A stretch of 64,000 bases of DNA from DASVEG01 sp035540495 (GCA_035540495.1 DATLGL010000004.1:3211-67210); one strand, 5' to 3'. Positions 1 to 8,477 are shown, numbered from the stretch's first letter. Translations and numbers: made by a program. The notes: generated from the sequence alone by a model not told the origin.

Positions 1-165
1 CGACGAGGTACTCGCGAATGATCGAATTGAACAAGCGCTGACGCCACCGCCGAAGGAGACCGCAAGGAGTCGAAGCAAGATAGAACGGTCACCGTGAATC
101 TGGGCGCGCGTTCGGCTCGGCTCGGTTCACGCCGAACGCCGATTACGGGCGGTCGATGTCAACGG
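1..165. other. Left edge, no gene recognised
   Basis: No convincing reading frame is seen. A CCGAACG core like that of the array repeat lies at 132-138, just right of this stretch's centre and left of the first gene, so it may be the end of a preceding cassette. The window starts inside the array, so the array's true left end is not visible. Confidence 0.4.
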
Positions 166-777
166 CTAGAGATGAAACCCCGGTGGTTGACGGAGGTGAG
201 GTGCGGCGGACTTTGTGGTCCGAACGGCCTGCAGAGTTGGTAGCCACTCATAAAAAAGCTGCTTCGCGGACAAGAGCTCGACGCCGAACTGGTCAAGCCG
301 GCGCAACCCGTGTTGGTGCGCTGGCCCAGGTGAGAACGTGGCGTCGACGACTACCGCGACGCGGTGACCATGGGCTGCGAGTCCAATTGCAGAGTGAGCA
401 ACGCAGACGTCTGTCTCCATCCCGACGAGGACAGCGGTCTGCCGTCCGAGTGCGGCTACGGCGGCGTGGATGTCGGCCTGGGCTGCAAGGTCGAAGGTGT
501 GCTTCTCGTAGACTGTTTGAGTTCCCGCCGCAGCGATCACGGCGTCCGCTGGCGGTCCGTTGCGATCGGGGCGCTCTGCGGTGAGGATCGTCGGGACCTG
601 CAGAGCCCGCGCCAGATGGGTGACCCATACGACGGAGTCGATGAAGGTGGAGAAGATGTCTGGATCGACGTCTGGGCGTTCCCGATAGAAGCCCGGTTGG
701 GCGTCGATCACCGCGACGAAGCTCTCCGGAGCGCTCAGGAGCGAGGCCGCCACTACGCCGCGTTCTCGATGCGCCAT
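166..777 (-). CDS. Isochorismatase-family cysteine hydrolase
   Basis: A protein of about 203 residues with the alpha/beta cysteine-hydrolase fold (isochorismatase, nicotinamidase and related amidases). The catalytic triad can be placed as Asp in VAVIDAQPGFY near the N-terminus, Lys in YEKHTFDL, and Cys in GMETDVCVAHSAIGLAAHG. The substrate cannot be told; this superfamily covers isochorismate, carbamoyl-sarcosine and nicotinamide-type amides. The start at 777 (MAHRERG) is preceded by a GGAGA-type ribosome-binding site lying in the tail of the upstream gene, with which it overlaps by 25 nt, suggesting coupled translation. It shares its cassette with the ThiE-DUF402 frame. Confidence 0.85.
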   Translation of the reverse strand: MAHRERGVVAASLLSAPESFVAVIDAQPGFYRERPDVDPDIFSTFIDSVVWVTHLARALQVPTILTAERPDRNGPPADAVIAAAGTQTVYEKHTFDLAAQADIHAAVAALGRQTAVLVGMETDVCVAHSAIGLAAHGHRVAVVVDATFSPGPAHQHGLRRLDQFGVELLSAKQLFYEWLPTLQAVRTTKSAAPHLRQPPGFHL

Positions 778-2267
778 CGTCGTTCTCCGTCGATCAGGAG
801 GTTCGGTCTTGGCCATTCCTGTGGTGGGCGCCAGTCTTGCCAGGCCTCGTTGAACGGCCACGCTCGTCGCTCGACGCGCTCGATCATGCGCTCGGCCTCT
901 GCTAGGGCGGTGGCTCGTTCAGCCTTGGTCAAGAGCCCGAGGTTGCAGGCGGCCTCGAACTCGTCGCGGTCCTTCCATGCCCACGTGAGGTCTGGCTCCA
1001 CCTTGAGGTCCAGGTAGTAATCACCGCGGCACCCGCGCCCGATTGCGATCCCGACCGGCGTGCGCTCGTATGGTGATTGCAGGTTGATGTACCACCCGAA
1101 GAAACGCCAGTCCGGCCACCAGAACGCCCAGAAAGAGTGGTGCGTGGCGTGCGGATTTAGCGTGAGCACGTGAAACCTGACGGGTCGCTCCTCAAGCGGC
1201 TGCGGCTCGGTGAGTTCGTACACCCGCATCCGCTCGTCGAGTGGGATTGAGGGCCTCCGCGGCATGGTTCCGTCCACCCGAGTGCTTCCGGCACGGGTGT
1301 AGAGCGAGAGATAGCCCTCGCAGTCCTCAGCGACGACCACCGGGAAGGCGGTTATGAGGTGGCCAGCGTAATAATTCTCTTGAACCACGACGTCGCCGGG
1401 GCTCCACGCAATCGAAGGACTCCAGCACGCCTCGGGCACGCTTGAACTATCGCAAACCGGACGCAGAATCGCACAGCGCGCGTGGCCACGGAACGCGTGC
1501 GCGACGGAGGGAACGCCGGACCGGGGTGCGAGTCCAGCCAGCTCTTGAAAAACTGGGTGTGACAACGGCGAGCGAGTTCTGGCGGAAGCGAGTGATCGCA
1601 CTCGCCCCGGGGCGCCGGTCTGGTATGGCTCAGCTCGCTCGCTCGATCTGCTGATGAATTGCGTGGCGAAGTCTCCGGGCGACGACGTAGGATCGGCGGC
1701 TTCCGTTAGCCATCGGACCACGACGAACCTCCGCGCGCCGGCCTCCGCCATCGGGGCGACAGTGTCGGGTCGAACGTTGCCCGTGACGAAGATCGGCGTA
1801 GCGACTCGCGCGGCGGCGTCAGCGACGACCGAGAGCCGCACGGGGTCGCGGGTTGGATGAGTATCGGTGCGCATCACCGGACCGACGGAGACATAGTCGA
1901 CCGGCTGATCTGCAGCCTTTGACAGCTGGGCGCCTCCGCGCGTCGAGAGGCCGATGATGGCGCTGGGGCCAAGGATGCGGCGGGCGAGACCAGGCGGAGC
2001 GTCGCGCTGTCCGACATGCACGCCGTCGGCGCCAATCTCGAGGGCGAGGTCCGGACGGTCGTTGAGTAGAAACGGGACCCCGAGGTCTTGGCACACCCGG
2101 AAGGCCACACGGCCGCGCTCGACGAGCGAGCGGGGGTCGAGTTGTTTGTCCCGTAGCTGAACGACGTCGACGCCGCCGCGAACGCACGCCGCAATGAAGC
2201 GTTCTAGGTCGGGCCGATCGGGCGTACACAGGTAGAGAACGCGGTTCGTGAGTCGACTCAATGTCAT
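753..2267 (-). CDS. Open frame joining thiamine-phosphate synthase (ThiE) and DUF402
   Basis: A continuous 504-codon frame. Residues 1 to about 206 are a thiamine-phosphate-synthase-like TIM barrel: VQLRDK near 36, DGVHVGQ near 81 and a VSVGPV phosphate-site strand. This enzyme joins the pyrimidine and thiazole halves of thiamine. Residues from about 288 are a DUF402 domain (WSPGDVVVQENY onward), a family with nucleotide phosphatase members. About 70 low-complexity residues lie between. The ATG at 2267 has a strong GGAGG site. A GTG at 1439 could start DUF402 separately, but no good Shine-Dalgarno precedes it. Either a real fusion, or two genes whose spacer happens to lack a stop. ThiE motif IGLSTR replaces the more usual IG.S..S. 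No thi genes are nearby, so a role in thiamine synthesis is not supported by context. Confidence 0.7.
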   Translation of the reverse strand: MTLSRLTNRVLYLCTPDRPDLERFIAACVRGGVDVVQLRDKQLDPRSLVERGRVAFRVCQDLGVPFLLNDRPDLALEIGADGVHVGQRDAPPGLARRILGPSAIIGLSTRGGAQLSKAADQPVDYVSVGPVMRTDTHPTRDPVRLSVVADAAARVATPIFVTGNVRPDTVAPMAEAGARRFVVVRWLTEAADPTSSPGDFATQFISRSSERAEPYQTGAPGRVRSLASARTRSPLSHPVFQELAGLAPRSGVPSVAHAFRGHARCAILRPVCDSSSVPEACWSPSIAWSPGDVVVQENYYAGHLITAFPVVVAEDCEGYLSLYTRAGSTRVDGTMPRRPSIPLDERMRVYELTEPQPLEERPVRFHVLTLNPHATHHSFWAFWWPDWRFFGWYINLQSPYERTPVGIAIGRGCRGDYYLDLKVEPDLTWAWKDRDEFEAACNLGLLTKAERATALAEAERMIERVERRAWPFNEAWQDWRPPQEWPRPNLLIDGERRWRIENAA

Positions 2268-2400
2268 CGTCCTCCTACGGCACCCCGACCAATCAAATCA
2301 ACTTCGTCGGCCGACACCTCATCAGCCTCGCAGCCGTCAACGAAGTAGCGGTGTGGGATCCGGCGTCGGAGCGCGGCAAAAGCGCCGCACGAAAGCGGTC

Positions 2401-2414
2401 CGACCAGCCGACGG
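2401..2414 (+). repeat. Array repeat, box A copy
   Basis: CGACCAGCCGACGG, in the 260-nt spacer between the thiE start (2267) and the next gene (2528). No clear box B follows; a partial second copy (ACCGACGGGTCCG) lies at 2422-2434. The rest of this spacer shows no convincing gene. Confidence 0.5.
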
Positions 2415-2527
2415 CGCACATACCGACGGGTCCGCGCGCGGTTGTACCGCGACCTATCGCGCTGGAGATGCGTCGCGACGATCTCCGTCGACAAGCGAAA
2501 AGCGTGCTGCCGTAGCGTCGGCGGTCG

Positions 2528-3304
2528 ATGACGACGCGCACGTCGGTTCAGGGTCTTCTTGAGGAGTTCGTTTCTGCGCTGAATGTTGCCGGTCTCAGCG
2601 CGCAGCTCACGCCCGATCCTGTGCGGGCCGAGGAGATCGTCGCCGCCCTCGCCGAGCCGGCTACAGATCCAGATCACCGGATCGACTGGATCGTCATCAA
2701 CAACCGACGCGTGGACGCCACCGTCGTGTCGGGCGACCGCGAGTGGCGCATCGCGTGTTCGATCGATGGTGAAGGTGTTCACTCGGCGTCCGCCTTCGCG
2801 CGACCGGCTCCCTTCCAGGGCGTCGCCGGCGGTCGTGCCGTGATCATCACCGGTCCCTCGAGCGCTGGAAAGACGACCGTTATGCGGGCTGTGGTCGACA
2901 CAGCGCTCACACCGTGGGTGATGTTCGACGAGCTGTTCTTCGGAACGGTGGCCTGGCCGTTCCTGATTTGGCCTGACCAGTCGCCGACCCTGAGACGCGG
3001 GTTCATCGCCGGGATCGCGGCCCTGGCGTCTGCAGGCAATCAGGTCATCCTCACGAGCGGTGCCGCCAGCCCAGAGGAGCTGGACCCAATCGTCAGATCC
3101 GTCCCGACGGTGATCGTCGGGCTCGACTGCCCGCTGGAGGTCCGGATCGCTCGCCAGCAGGCGCGCGCCGACAGGTGGGGCGGCCTCACCGAAGAGTCCG
3201 ACGACTCTCATGCCGGCTGGGTCCTGGACGCCCGTTTCGATACCGACAGACTCTCCTCTCTCGAGGTCGCTGGCGCCATCCTCGAACTCGTCGGCGAACC
3301 GTGA
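2528..3304 (+). CDS. Chloramphenicol phosphotransferase-like P-loop kinase
   Basis: 258 residues. An N-terminal region (1 to about 95) is not recognised. Residues from about 100 form a P-loop kinase with Walker A GPSSAGKTT, then FDELFF and a late VGLDCPLEVRIARQQAR segment followed by DRWGG. That order resembles the chloramphenicol 3-O-phosphotransferase family, in which the P-loop precedes an acidic catalytic residue and an Arg-rich lid. The true substrate is unknown; many relatives are unassigned small-molecule kinases. The stop lies 8 nt before an array repeat, so gene plus repeat forms a compact cassette. Confidence 0.75.
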   Translation: MTTRTSVQGLLEEFVSALNVAGLSAQLTPDPVRAEEIVAALAEPATDPDHRIDWIVINNRRVDATVVSGDREWRIACSIDGEGVHSASAFARPAPFQGVAGGRAVIITGPSSAGKTTVMRAVVDTALTPWVMFDELFFGTVAWPFLIWPDQSPTLRRGFIAGIAALASAGNQVILTSGAASPEELDPIVRSVPTVIVGLDCPLEVRIARQQARADRWGGLTEESDDSHAGWVLDARFDTDRLSSLEVAGAILELVGEP

Positions 3305-3311
3305 CGGCAGC

Positions 3312-3357
3312 CGACCCGAACGACGGCTACGCGCTGTCCGAAGTCGCGACAGATTGC
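3312..3357 (+). repeat. Array repeat, boxes A and B
   Basis: Box A CGACCCGAACGACGG (3312-3326), box B TCGCGACAGATTGC (3344-3357), offset 32 nt. It is flanked by GCCGAC on the left and GTCGGC at 3361 onward, a longer-range inverted pair. Confidence 0.65.
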
Positions 3358-3366
3358 TCCTGTCGG

Positions 3367-4203
3367 CTACAAGACGTTGGCCGCTCTCCAGGCTGCGACG
3401 ACCTGCAAGAACTCCTCTGTCTCCTCCACGTACGGAGTGTGACCCGACCGCTTGAACAGGTGGAGCGTCGCAGCTGGCGGCGCGACTTCGGCCGTCCATG
3501 CGCCCGGCGGAGCGACGAAGTCGTACTCCCCGAACGCCAAGAGCACCGGCTGCTGGAGCCGCCGAAAGAGGCTCTGCCAGTCGACCGCCTTTCCACTCTC
3601 GAAGATTGATGAGACCCAGTTTCCGTTGAGCGTCGCCAGTGCGTCGAGCTCCGTCGGATCGAACTCGAGGTCGTACCACTGGCGGAGTCGGGATTCCGAC
3701 TGGAGGCGTGCCCGGTCTTCATCGCTAGTTGCCGCCTCGTGGGCCTTGATGATCTCGTTCGCGCGGCGCCGACGGTCGGGCTCAGCGTGGCTCTCCCAGT
3801 ACGCGGCCACGGCTGCTTGATCGGGCGGGAGTGACGATGGCGGGGTCACGGCGATGACACCGCTGCAGGCTTCGGTCGATGCCGCTGCGAACGCAAGGCA
3901 GCCGTTCATCGAATGGCCGAAGAGGACGGGCTTCTCGCCGATGCGCTCGACCACATCGTGCACGGCGTCCACTACCGCATCGATGGTTGAGGCGCCGGCC
4001 GGGGAAACGGCACTTCCTCCGCCGGGCAGCTCGACGAGATTGACCGTGAACAGGTCGCAGAGTTCGGCGGGTAGCGCGGCAACCATCCACTCGGCCATGG
4101 GCGTGATCACGAGGAGCGCCGTCTCGGCTTGGCCCGCCTTCGACAAACGGATCTCGCCGACCCGCGTCTCGACCGTCGCTGCGGTGTGCACCTGTAGCGC
4201 CAT
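3367..4203 (-). CDS. Alpha/beta hydrolase
   Basis: 278 residues from MALQVHTAA. The serine-hydrolase triad is visible: nucleophile Ser in GHSMNG, Asp in GEYDFVAPP and His in RSGHTPYVEE. The C-terminal HTPYVEE.EEFL segment is typical of proline-iminopeptidase and lactonase-type hydrolases. The substrate is unknown. The upstream extension of the frame to 4341 crosses an array repeat and has no protein-like sequence, so the internal Met is chosen. Cap-domain region (about 155-215) is Arg/Asp-rich. Confidence 0.8.
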   Translation of the reverse strand: MALQVHTAATVETRVGEIRLSKAGQAETALLVITPMAEWMVAALPAELCDLFTVNLVELPGGGSAVSPAGASTIDAVVDAVHDVVERIGEKPVLFGHSMNGCLAFAAASTEACSGVIAVTPPSSLPPDQAAVAAYWESHAEPDRRRRANEIIKAHEAATSDEDRARLQSESRLRQWYDLEFDPTELDALATLNGNWVSSIFESGKAVDWQSLFRRLQQPVLLAFGEYDFVAPPGAWTAEVAPPAATLHLFKRSGHTPYVEETEEFLQVVAAWRAANVL

Positions 4204-4278
4204 GTGCTCGAGCCAAGCACGCTCGCCGAGCTGACGGCGAGCAGAGTGCCTGCCTGGCGGTCGCTCGCGAACGCCATC

Positions 4279-4324
4279 CGACCGGAACGACGGATAGTGG
4301 CCGTCAAGAGGGCGCGACGGAACC
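4279..4324 (+). repeat. Array repeat, boxes A and B
   Basis: Box A CGACCGGAACGACGG (4279-4293) and box B GCGCGACGGAACC (4312-4324), offset 33 nt. Box B overlaps the last codons of the minus-strand nucleotidyltransferase gene, so that protein's C-terminus may have been set by the junction. Confidence 0.65.
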
Positions 4325-5110
4325 CCGCAGTCCAGCCCCATCGATCCACTCCGCGAACTCGTCGGCGGCTTCGAGCTGCGGTCGAGGGTCCGACCGCTCC
4401 GACCACACCCGGTCGTACAACGAGATCGCTTCAGAGGGGATGCCGAGGTGCTGCATCACTCGGCGAACCCACTTCAGCCCGGGGTAGTAGTGCCCATGGA
4501 CGGCGAACAGCGCGACGAGCTGCACGGCGATCGACTGGGCAAGCACGTACGCGAAGACGAGGTGGTCACCGCGGTCCGCCGCCTTCGCGAGCTCGGTCTT
4601 GGCATATGCCCAGTCATTGCGTGCCCGCCGGCACGCTTCTGCCACCGCGGTCTCGGGCACCGATGCGGTCGCTTGTCGGTAGCCGGCGGCGGCGCCGTCC
4701 TCATCGACGACGACCGAGCCTCGGAGAAACCCTGATCGCACCTGGAGCGTGGTGAGGTCGTTCGCGAGCCGTCGCCCATCAGCGTCCGCAGCCATCCGGC
4801 GCGCAAAGGCGTCGCCAGCGTGGTGACCGAGGTTGAACTCCTGGTCGTGCCGCCACAGCCGATCGATCGCGAGGTCCGAGGCGTCGTAGGTGAACAACTC
4901 CACCGAGGGATCGTCGTGAAGTTCGCTGAGCCATGTCCGCTGCAGCGGGATGTCGTGTTGCCACACGACAACGACGTCGAGGTCGGCTTCCTCAGTGAAT
5001 CCCGAGGCCAGCGATCCCTGGACGTAGCAGAGGTGCACGTCGCCATGCGCTTGGAGGACGGGCAGGACATCGCTGCGAAGCAGCTCCAGCGATCGCGCCA
5101 GCGCGTTCAT
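4304..5110 (-). CDS. Nucleotidyltransferase-domain protein
   Basis: 268 residues. The pol-beta nucleotidyltransferase signature is clear near residues 31-48: GSLASGFTEEADLDVVVVW, with the GS turn and the metal-binding D.D pair. The helical C-terminal half (about 140-250) resembles the substrate domain of antibiotic-type and DUF4037-type nucleotidyltransferases. It could adenylylate a small molecule such as an aminoglycoside, or act as a MNT-like protein; no HEPN partner lies next to it, so a MNT/HEPN toxin pair is unlikely. The stop lies inside the box B of the flanking array repeat. Confidence 0.75.
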   Translation of the reverse strand: MNALARSLELLRSDVLPVLQAHGDVHLCYVQGSLASGFTEEADLDVVVVWQHDIPLQRTWLSELHDDPSVELFTYDASDLAIDRLWRHDQEFNLGHHAGDAFARRMAADADGRRLANDLTTLQVRSGFLRGSVVVDEDGAAAGYRQATASVPETAVAEACRRARNDWAYAKTELAKAADRGDHLVFAYVLAQSIAVQLVALFAVHGHYYPGLKWVRRVMQHLGIPSEAISLYDRVWSERSDPRPQLEAADEFAEWIDGAGLRGSVAPS

Positions 5111-5221
5111 CGGTACAGCATTCTGATCCGGTGGTCCGGTCGCAAACCCTCAGCGTCAACGGTGGCTGCCGAACGCGACACATCGAGGCTCGGCGCGCGT
5201 GTGGCACAGATGCCCGCGCGG

Positions 5222-5635
5222 CTACTCCGGGTCAAACCCTGGTGCCCAAGCGAACTCCCATCGGTTGCCCTCGACATCGGCGACATAGCCCGAGTAGCCG
5301 CCCCACTCGCGCTCGACGGGATCTCCGACAGCAGAGCCTCCGACAGCGACGGCGTCCGCGATGGCACGATCAACGTCTGCTCGCGACGTGAAGTTGATGG
5401 AGAACGTCACGCCGTTCCAACCATCGCGCTCACGCGTGAGCGCATTGGTGGCAGCTTCGTCGGCGAGGCGATCGATCGGAAAGATCGCAAGGACGACAGA
5501 TCCCACCCGGAACGAGACGTAGTCGTCGGATCCACCTTCGTTCTCGCGCCAGCCCCAGTGGCGGTAGAAGTCGCGCAGCGCGCTCACCGACCAAGCGCCG
5601 ATGGTCACGAAGTTCAGGCGCTGCGGCACGGGCAT
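5222..5635 (-). CDS. VOC-family (glyoxalase/bleomycin-resistance fold) protein
   Basis: 137 residues with the paired beta-alpha-beta-beta-beta modules of the vicinal-oxygen-chelate fold: LNFVTIGAWSVSALRDFY at the N-terminus and YVADVEGNRWEFAW near the C-terminus. The final Glu of NRWEFAW is the usual metal ligand position. Members include glyoxalase I, dioxygenases and drug-binding resistance proteins; the ligand cannot be told. Preceded on its right by a spacer with no clear copy of the array repeat. Confidence 0.8.
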   Translation of the reverse strand: MPVPQRLNFVTIGAWSVSALRDFYRHWGWRENEGGSDDYVSFRVGSVVLAIFPIDRLADEAATNALTRERDGWNGVTFSINFTSRADVDRAIADAVAVGGSAVGDPVEREWGGYSGYVADVEGNRWEFAWAPGFDPE

Positions 5636-5737
5636 GACGTCAGCCTTGCGTACGGAGACGGATGCGTGCGCTGGTCTGGCGCGACGTAATGCGCAGCGGG
5701 CCGTGAACCCTCACGCCGACTCGGTACGGCTTGACGA

Positions 5738-6076
5738 CTACTGCTCCGAGAGGAGTTCGGTCCTGAAGTCCGCGAGCCATGCTCCTGAGCGCGATACCAA
5801 CAGGATGGCCACGGCTCCCAGCGCTACGAATAGGGCCGCGACCACGACGTGGGTCCACCTGCCACCGCGAAGTGAAACCCAAGCCGTGCGGACTGCTCCC
5901 CCGACGCTCGCGGCTGCGAGCATGTAGCCGACTACAGCGAGGGCGGGCGACTGCCAGGACCACTGCCAGTTGGCGCGCGTCGTCAGCGGATAGGTGCCAC
6001 CAGTGACGACGAGGGCAATGCACGCCAGGCCAAGTGCTGTAGCGGCCGCGCCGGGAGTAGTCAGGTGAAAGCGCAC
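5738..6076 (-). CDS. Small membrane protein, three predicted helices
   Basis: 112 residues, not recognised as a named family. Three hydrophobic segments can be seen (about 10-30, 45-62 and 78-97), separated by short polar loops with Trp-rich and Arg-rich stretches. No signal peptidase or lipobox motif is seen. Flanked on the right by a degenerate array motif (GGAACGACGCGG around 6093). A role cannot be proposed. Confidence 0.6.
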   Translation of the reverse strand: MRFHLTTPGAAATALGLACIALVVTGGTYPLTTRANWQWSWQSPALAVVGYMLAAASVGGAVRTAWVSLRGGRWTHVVVAALFVALGAVAILLVSRSGAWLADFRTELLSEQ

Positions 6077-6184
6077 ACCGACATTGTTCCTTGGAACGAC
6101 GCGGCACTGCAGTCGTCAGAGCCGCGAGCGCGCCATCCACACCCCGCGCGCTGAACCAGCGGGTCGCTGCGCCACAATCACGCG

Positions 6185-6493
6185 GTGAAGACTGTCCGAC
6201 TCGCCGTGGTGGTGGTGGTTGCTGCCGTGGCGTTCGTGGCCGCGGCCGCGCTGGTTGCCGCGAACGCCCGGCCCGAGCCTGGGCCGTGCAACGACACTGC
6301 CATCGTCGAGTTGCAGACCGGCAGCCGACAAGTAGGGCGGAGTCAGACAGCGCCGATCTGTGCTGCCCCGGAGGCGCCAGGATGGTTGGTCGTCGCCGGA
6401 GGGGCGGTTGCAGCGGGCGCGGTTGTCGCCGGTTACGTGCTGCTGGCTCGAGGGCGATCGGGCGGGCGACGCCGCGTCGAACTGGTGGCGTAG
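6185..6493 (+). CDS. Small protein with two hydrophobic segments
   Basis: 102 residues from a GTG start (KTVRLAVVVVV). An N-terminal signal-anchor (about 5-26) is followed by a short outer loop with two Cys residues (PCNDTA and PICAAPE), which could form a disulfide, then a second membrane helix (about 66-90) and an Arg-rich tail inside. No family recognised. Followed by a GC-rich spacer with a degenerate repeat copy (CCACAACGACGGGCG near 6557). Confidence 0.6.
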   Translation: MKTVRLAVVVVVAAVAFVAAAALVAANARPEPGPCNDTAIVELQTGSRQVGRSQTAPICAAPEAPGWLVVAGGAVAAGAVVAGYVLLARGRSGGRRRVELVA

Positions 6494-6603
6494 ACGCCGG
6501 CGCGCCCCGGCTCGGACGGGCGGGGCCCGGGACGGAACGCACCGGTCAACGGCGCGCCACAACGACGGGCGAGAACGATGGCAGGGACGGGCAAGCTGGG
6601 AGC

Positions 6604-7155
6604 ATGTGGCGAGGACTTTTCCGCTTCTCATCCTCAAGGCCGATCAGCGCGCCGTCGGACCATGACGTCGCCGCGGTCCTCAGCGAGCTCCTCGCACAGG
6701 GCTCACAACCGATCGCAGTCTTCGTCAACGACACTGGTCGTGAAGTCTCAGTGGTCGTTCAGGCCGAGCACCCCGGCCCAGACGCGGGGGCTCTTGGGCT
6801 GCGCGAAGTCGGAGGGCTTCGCCTGACTGAGCGCCTCGATCACGACGACGCCCCCCAGTCCACATCGACCCCACAACAGTGGAGGTTGGCGCAACGGAGG
6901 TCGGGATTGCGGTCGCTGCGTGAGACCGACTGGTCCGCCCTAGCGATCACCGGCAAGAAGGCTTTCGTGACCTTCTCCAGAGGGCCACGCGAGCACCTCC
7001 ACGACGCCACCGCCGCGTTCGATGAGCGCGGCCGTTTGCGTGTGACCGTGATCGTCGGCACACCACCGGACGACAACGGTGGGGTCGTCCCAGCTGTCGC
7101 CGTCATCGACCGTGCCGTAATCGAGCTCCCATTTGAGGTCGTCGGTTCGCGGTAG
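6604..7155 (+). CDS. Hypothetical protein
   Basis: 183 residues from ATG at 6604 (MWRGLFRFSSSRP). No named domain recognised. The pattern of short beta strands (PIAVFVND, REVSVVVQAEH, LRVTVIVGTPPDD) suggests a soluble alpha/beta or beta-rich protein. The longer upstream reading frame crosses the intergenic repeat region and is not protein-like. The array repeat at 7193 lies 38 nt after the stop, making this a typical one-gene cassette. Confidence 0.6.
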   Translation: MWRGLFRFSSSRPISAPSDHDVAAVLSELLAQGSQPIAVFVNDTGREVSVVVQAEHPGPDAGALGLREVGGLRLTERLDHDDAPQSTSTPQQWRLAQRRSGLRSLRETDWSALAITGKKAFVTFSRGPREHLHDATAAFDERGRLRVTVIVGTPPDDNGGVVPAVAVIDRAVIELPFEVVGSR

Positions 7156-7192
7156 AGCGACTCCCCGCCGCTCGCGCGGTTCTCCGAGTGGG

Positions 7193-7239
7193 CGTACGGA
7201 ACGACGGTTCCCGTCCGCACGGCGGTACACCAGAATCGC
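7193..7239 (+). repeat. Array repeat, boxes A and B
   Basis: Box A CGTACGGAACGACGG (7193-7207), box B ACACCAGAATCGC (7227-7239), offset 34 nt. Box A contains a perfect small hairpin, GGAAC-GACG-GTTCC. Confidence 0.6.
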
Positions 7240-7243
7240 GGGT

Positions 7244-7717
7244 GTGGCTGACGGTGGCGTCCGCTTCAGGCTGGCGGGTGAGCTCCCGCGGGAAGCGCTG
7301 ATGGCGATGCGTGAAGGGACGACCGTCGACGCTTGTGACGCTCGGCTATCGAACGCCGTGGCTGGAGCGAGCGAGTGGCTCGTGGTTGTGGATGGCACGA
7401 GGCCAGAGGGCTGGCTGCTCATCGAGTGGAACGGGAAGCCCTCGAAGCCCGATCACCCCGACATCGCGGATGTCTTTGTCCGCGAGGGGGCAAGGGGCAG
7501 AGGCCTCGGCACGCTCTTGGTGCTCGAGGCGGAGCGCCGCGTCCGTGAGCGCGGGCATTCGCGAGTCGGCCTTTCGGTCAACCCGGAAGAGAACGTTGCT
7601 GCGCGGCGCCTCTACGAGCGCCTCGGGTACCACCACGACGGAGGAGAGCCATACCTCGATGGTGTCTACGACGGTGTCGAGGACTGGGTGATCGACCTTG
7701 TAAAGGATCTGGGATAG
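7244..7717 (+). CDS. GNAT-family N-acetyltransferase
   Basis: 157 residues from GTG at 7244. The acetyl-CoA-binding motif A is clear (VREGARGRGLGTLLVLEAE), with the R/Q-x-x-G-x-G/A loop, followed by SVNPEENVAARRLYERLGY, the usual motif B. It transfers an acetyl group from acetyl-CoA to an amine on a small molecule or protein; the acceptor is unknown. The ribosome-binding site is weak. It starts directly after box B of an array repeat. No clear repeat copy separates it from the next gene. Confidence 0.8.
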   Translation: MADGGVRFRLAGELPREALMAMREGTTVDACDARLSNAVAGASEWLVVVDGTRPEGWLLIEWNGKPSKPDHPDIADVFVREGARGRGLGTLLVLEAERRVRERGHSRVGLSVNPEENVAARRLYERLGYHHDGGEPYLDGVYDGVEDWVIDLVKDLG

Positions 7718-7829
7718 GACACGTCACCGGGCGGCATGACCTCGGGCTCCGCGCATCCGTCGCCCCAGCTCCCGTCCCTCCGCGCGAAATGAACGTGCAG
7801 GCGCCTTTGTCGTCGCCGAAGCTGGCGGG

Positions 7830-8171
7830 ATGATCCCCGGTCCGGCTGGTCCGCACGTCATCACGCAGTTGCTCCGCTGGCTGAAGGACAAGTGGCCCGA
7901 GCCACGGCAGTGTGCGATATGCGACGCCGACAACTGGAGCTACGGGCACTTCATCCAAGAGAGCATCCAGTTGCTCGATGACTTGGCTCTTGAAGACCTC
8001 GTCGACAACCCCGATGATGCGCAACCGGCCGTTACTGCCTACTGCGCCGCTACGTGCCTCACGTGCGCCCACACGATCTTCTTCAACGCTCACCTCATCG
8101 GCGTCATCAGCACGGTGCAGGTTGAGCAGCGCTCCGGCCGAGTGCGCGTGCAGGCCCTCACCACGAGCTGA
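7830..8171 (+). CDS. Hypothetical protein with two CxxC zinc-ribbon motifs
   Basis: 113 residues. Two Cys pairs, CAICDADNW near residue 28 and CLTCAHTIFFNA near residue 75, suggest a zinc ribbon, as found in small bacterial proteins of unknown role. The N-terminus VITQLLRWLKDKWPEPRQC is amphipathic. The gene is followed 26 nt later by the left half of an array repeat that is interrupted by the IS110 element. Confidence 0.65.
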   Translation: MIPGPAGPHVITQLLRWLKDKWPEPRQCAICDADNWSYGHFIQESIQLLDDLALEDLVDNPDDAQPAVTAYCAATCLTCAHTIFFNAHLIGVISTVQVEQRSGRVRVQALTTS

Positions 8172-8197
8172 CGGACGGTTGACTGCAGCGCATCGGA

Positions 8198-8210
8198 CGA
8201 CCATATCGAC
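8198..8210 (+). repeat. Array repeat box A, left half of a copy split by IS110
   Basis: CGACCATATCGAC, matching CGACCAGATCGAC of the copies at 22387 and 23186. The expected box B lies across the IS at 9592-9606. With the IS removed, A and B would be about 37 nt apart, close to the 26-34 nt of intact copies. Confidence 0.6.
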
Positions 8211-8259
8211 AGTGATAATCCACCAGTAGCGGTTCCCCGCCACGTAGAAGGTTGGCGGC

Positions 8260-8440
8260 GCCCCGCTCACTCGGTCTGACTCGCATATCGACCGACTCCG
8301 TCTGGATGTCCTTGAGCCGATCGGTCGGCCGAGTGAGCAGGACGCCGCCGGCACAACCGGTCGGTCGAACGTGACCTGATAGGAGCTCGTGCGAGGAGCC
8401 CCGTCACTGTCCTGTCCGTCTTCGCGGCCGTGCGTGCCAC
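8260..8440 (+). ncRNA. Predicted IS110 bridge RNA
   Basis: The non-coding left end carries short matches in the order known for bridge RNAs. CATATCGAC at 8284-8292 equals the left flank at 8202-8210 (left target guide). GAGCCGA at 8314-8320 is the reverse complement of TCGGCTC just beyond the right end at 9572-9578 (right target guide). ATAGGAGCT at 8379-8387 equals the right end at 9563-9571 (left donor guide). A right donor guide was not found. Limits are approximate. The bridge RNA mechanism is established for IS621; applying it here is inference. Confidence 0.5.
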
Positions 8441-8477
8441 CCACGACCAGCCAACGAGAAGGGATGGCGAGAACACG

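Noticed and set aside
781..800. Reverse-strand copy of the array motif (GATCGACGGAGAACG)
   Set aside because: It lies in the coding tail of the DUF402 frame (LLIDGERRW) and lacks the spacing and box B of real copies, so it does not break the same-strand rule.
2268..2527. Short open frames in the spacer after thiE
   Set aside because: Both-strand frames here are low-complexity Arg/Ser/Ala strings typical of GC-rich non-coding DNA, without a ribosome-binding site.
4304..5110. MNT/HEPN toxin-antitoxin pair
   Set aside because: The nucleotidyltransferase is longer than MNT antitoxins and no HEPN gene is adjacent.
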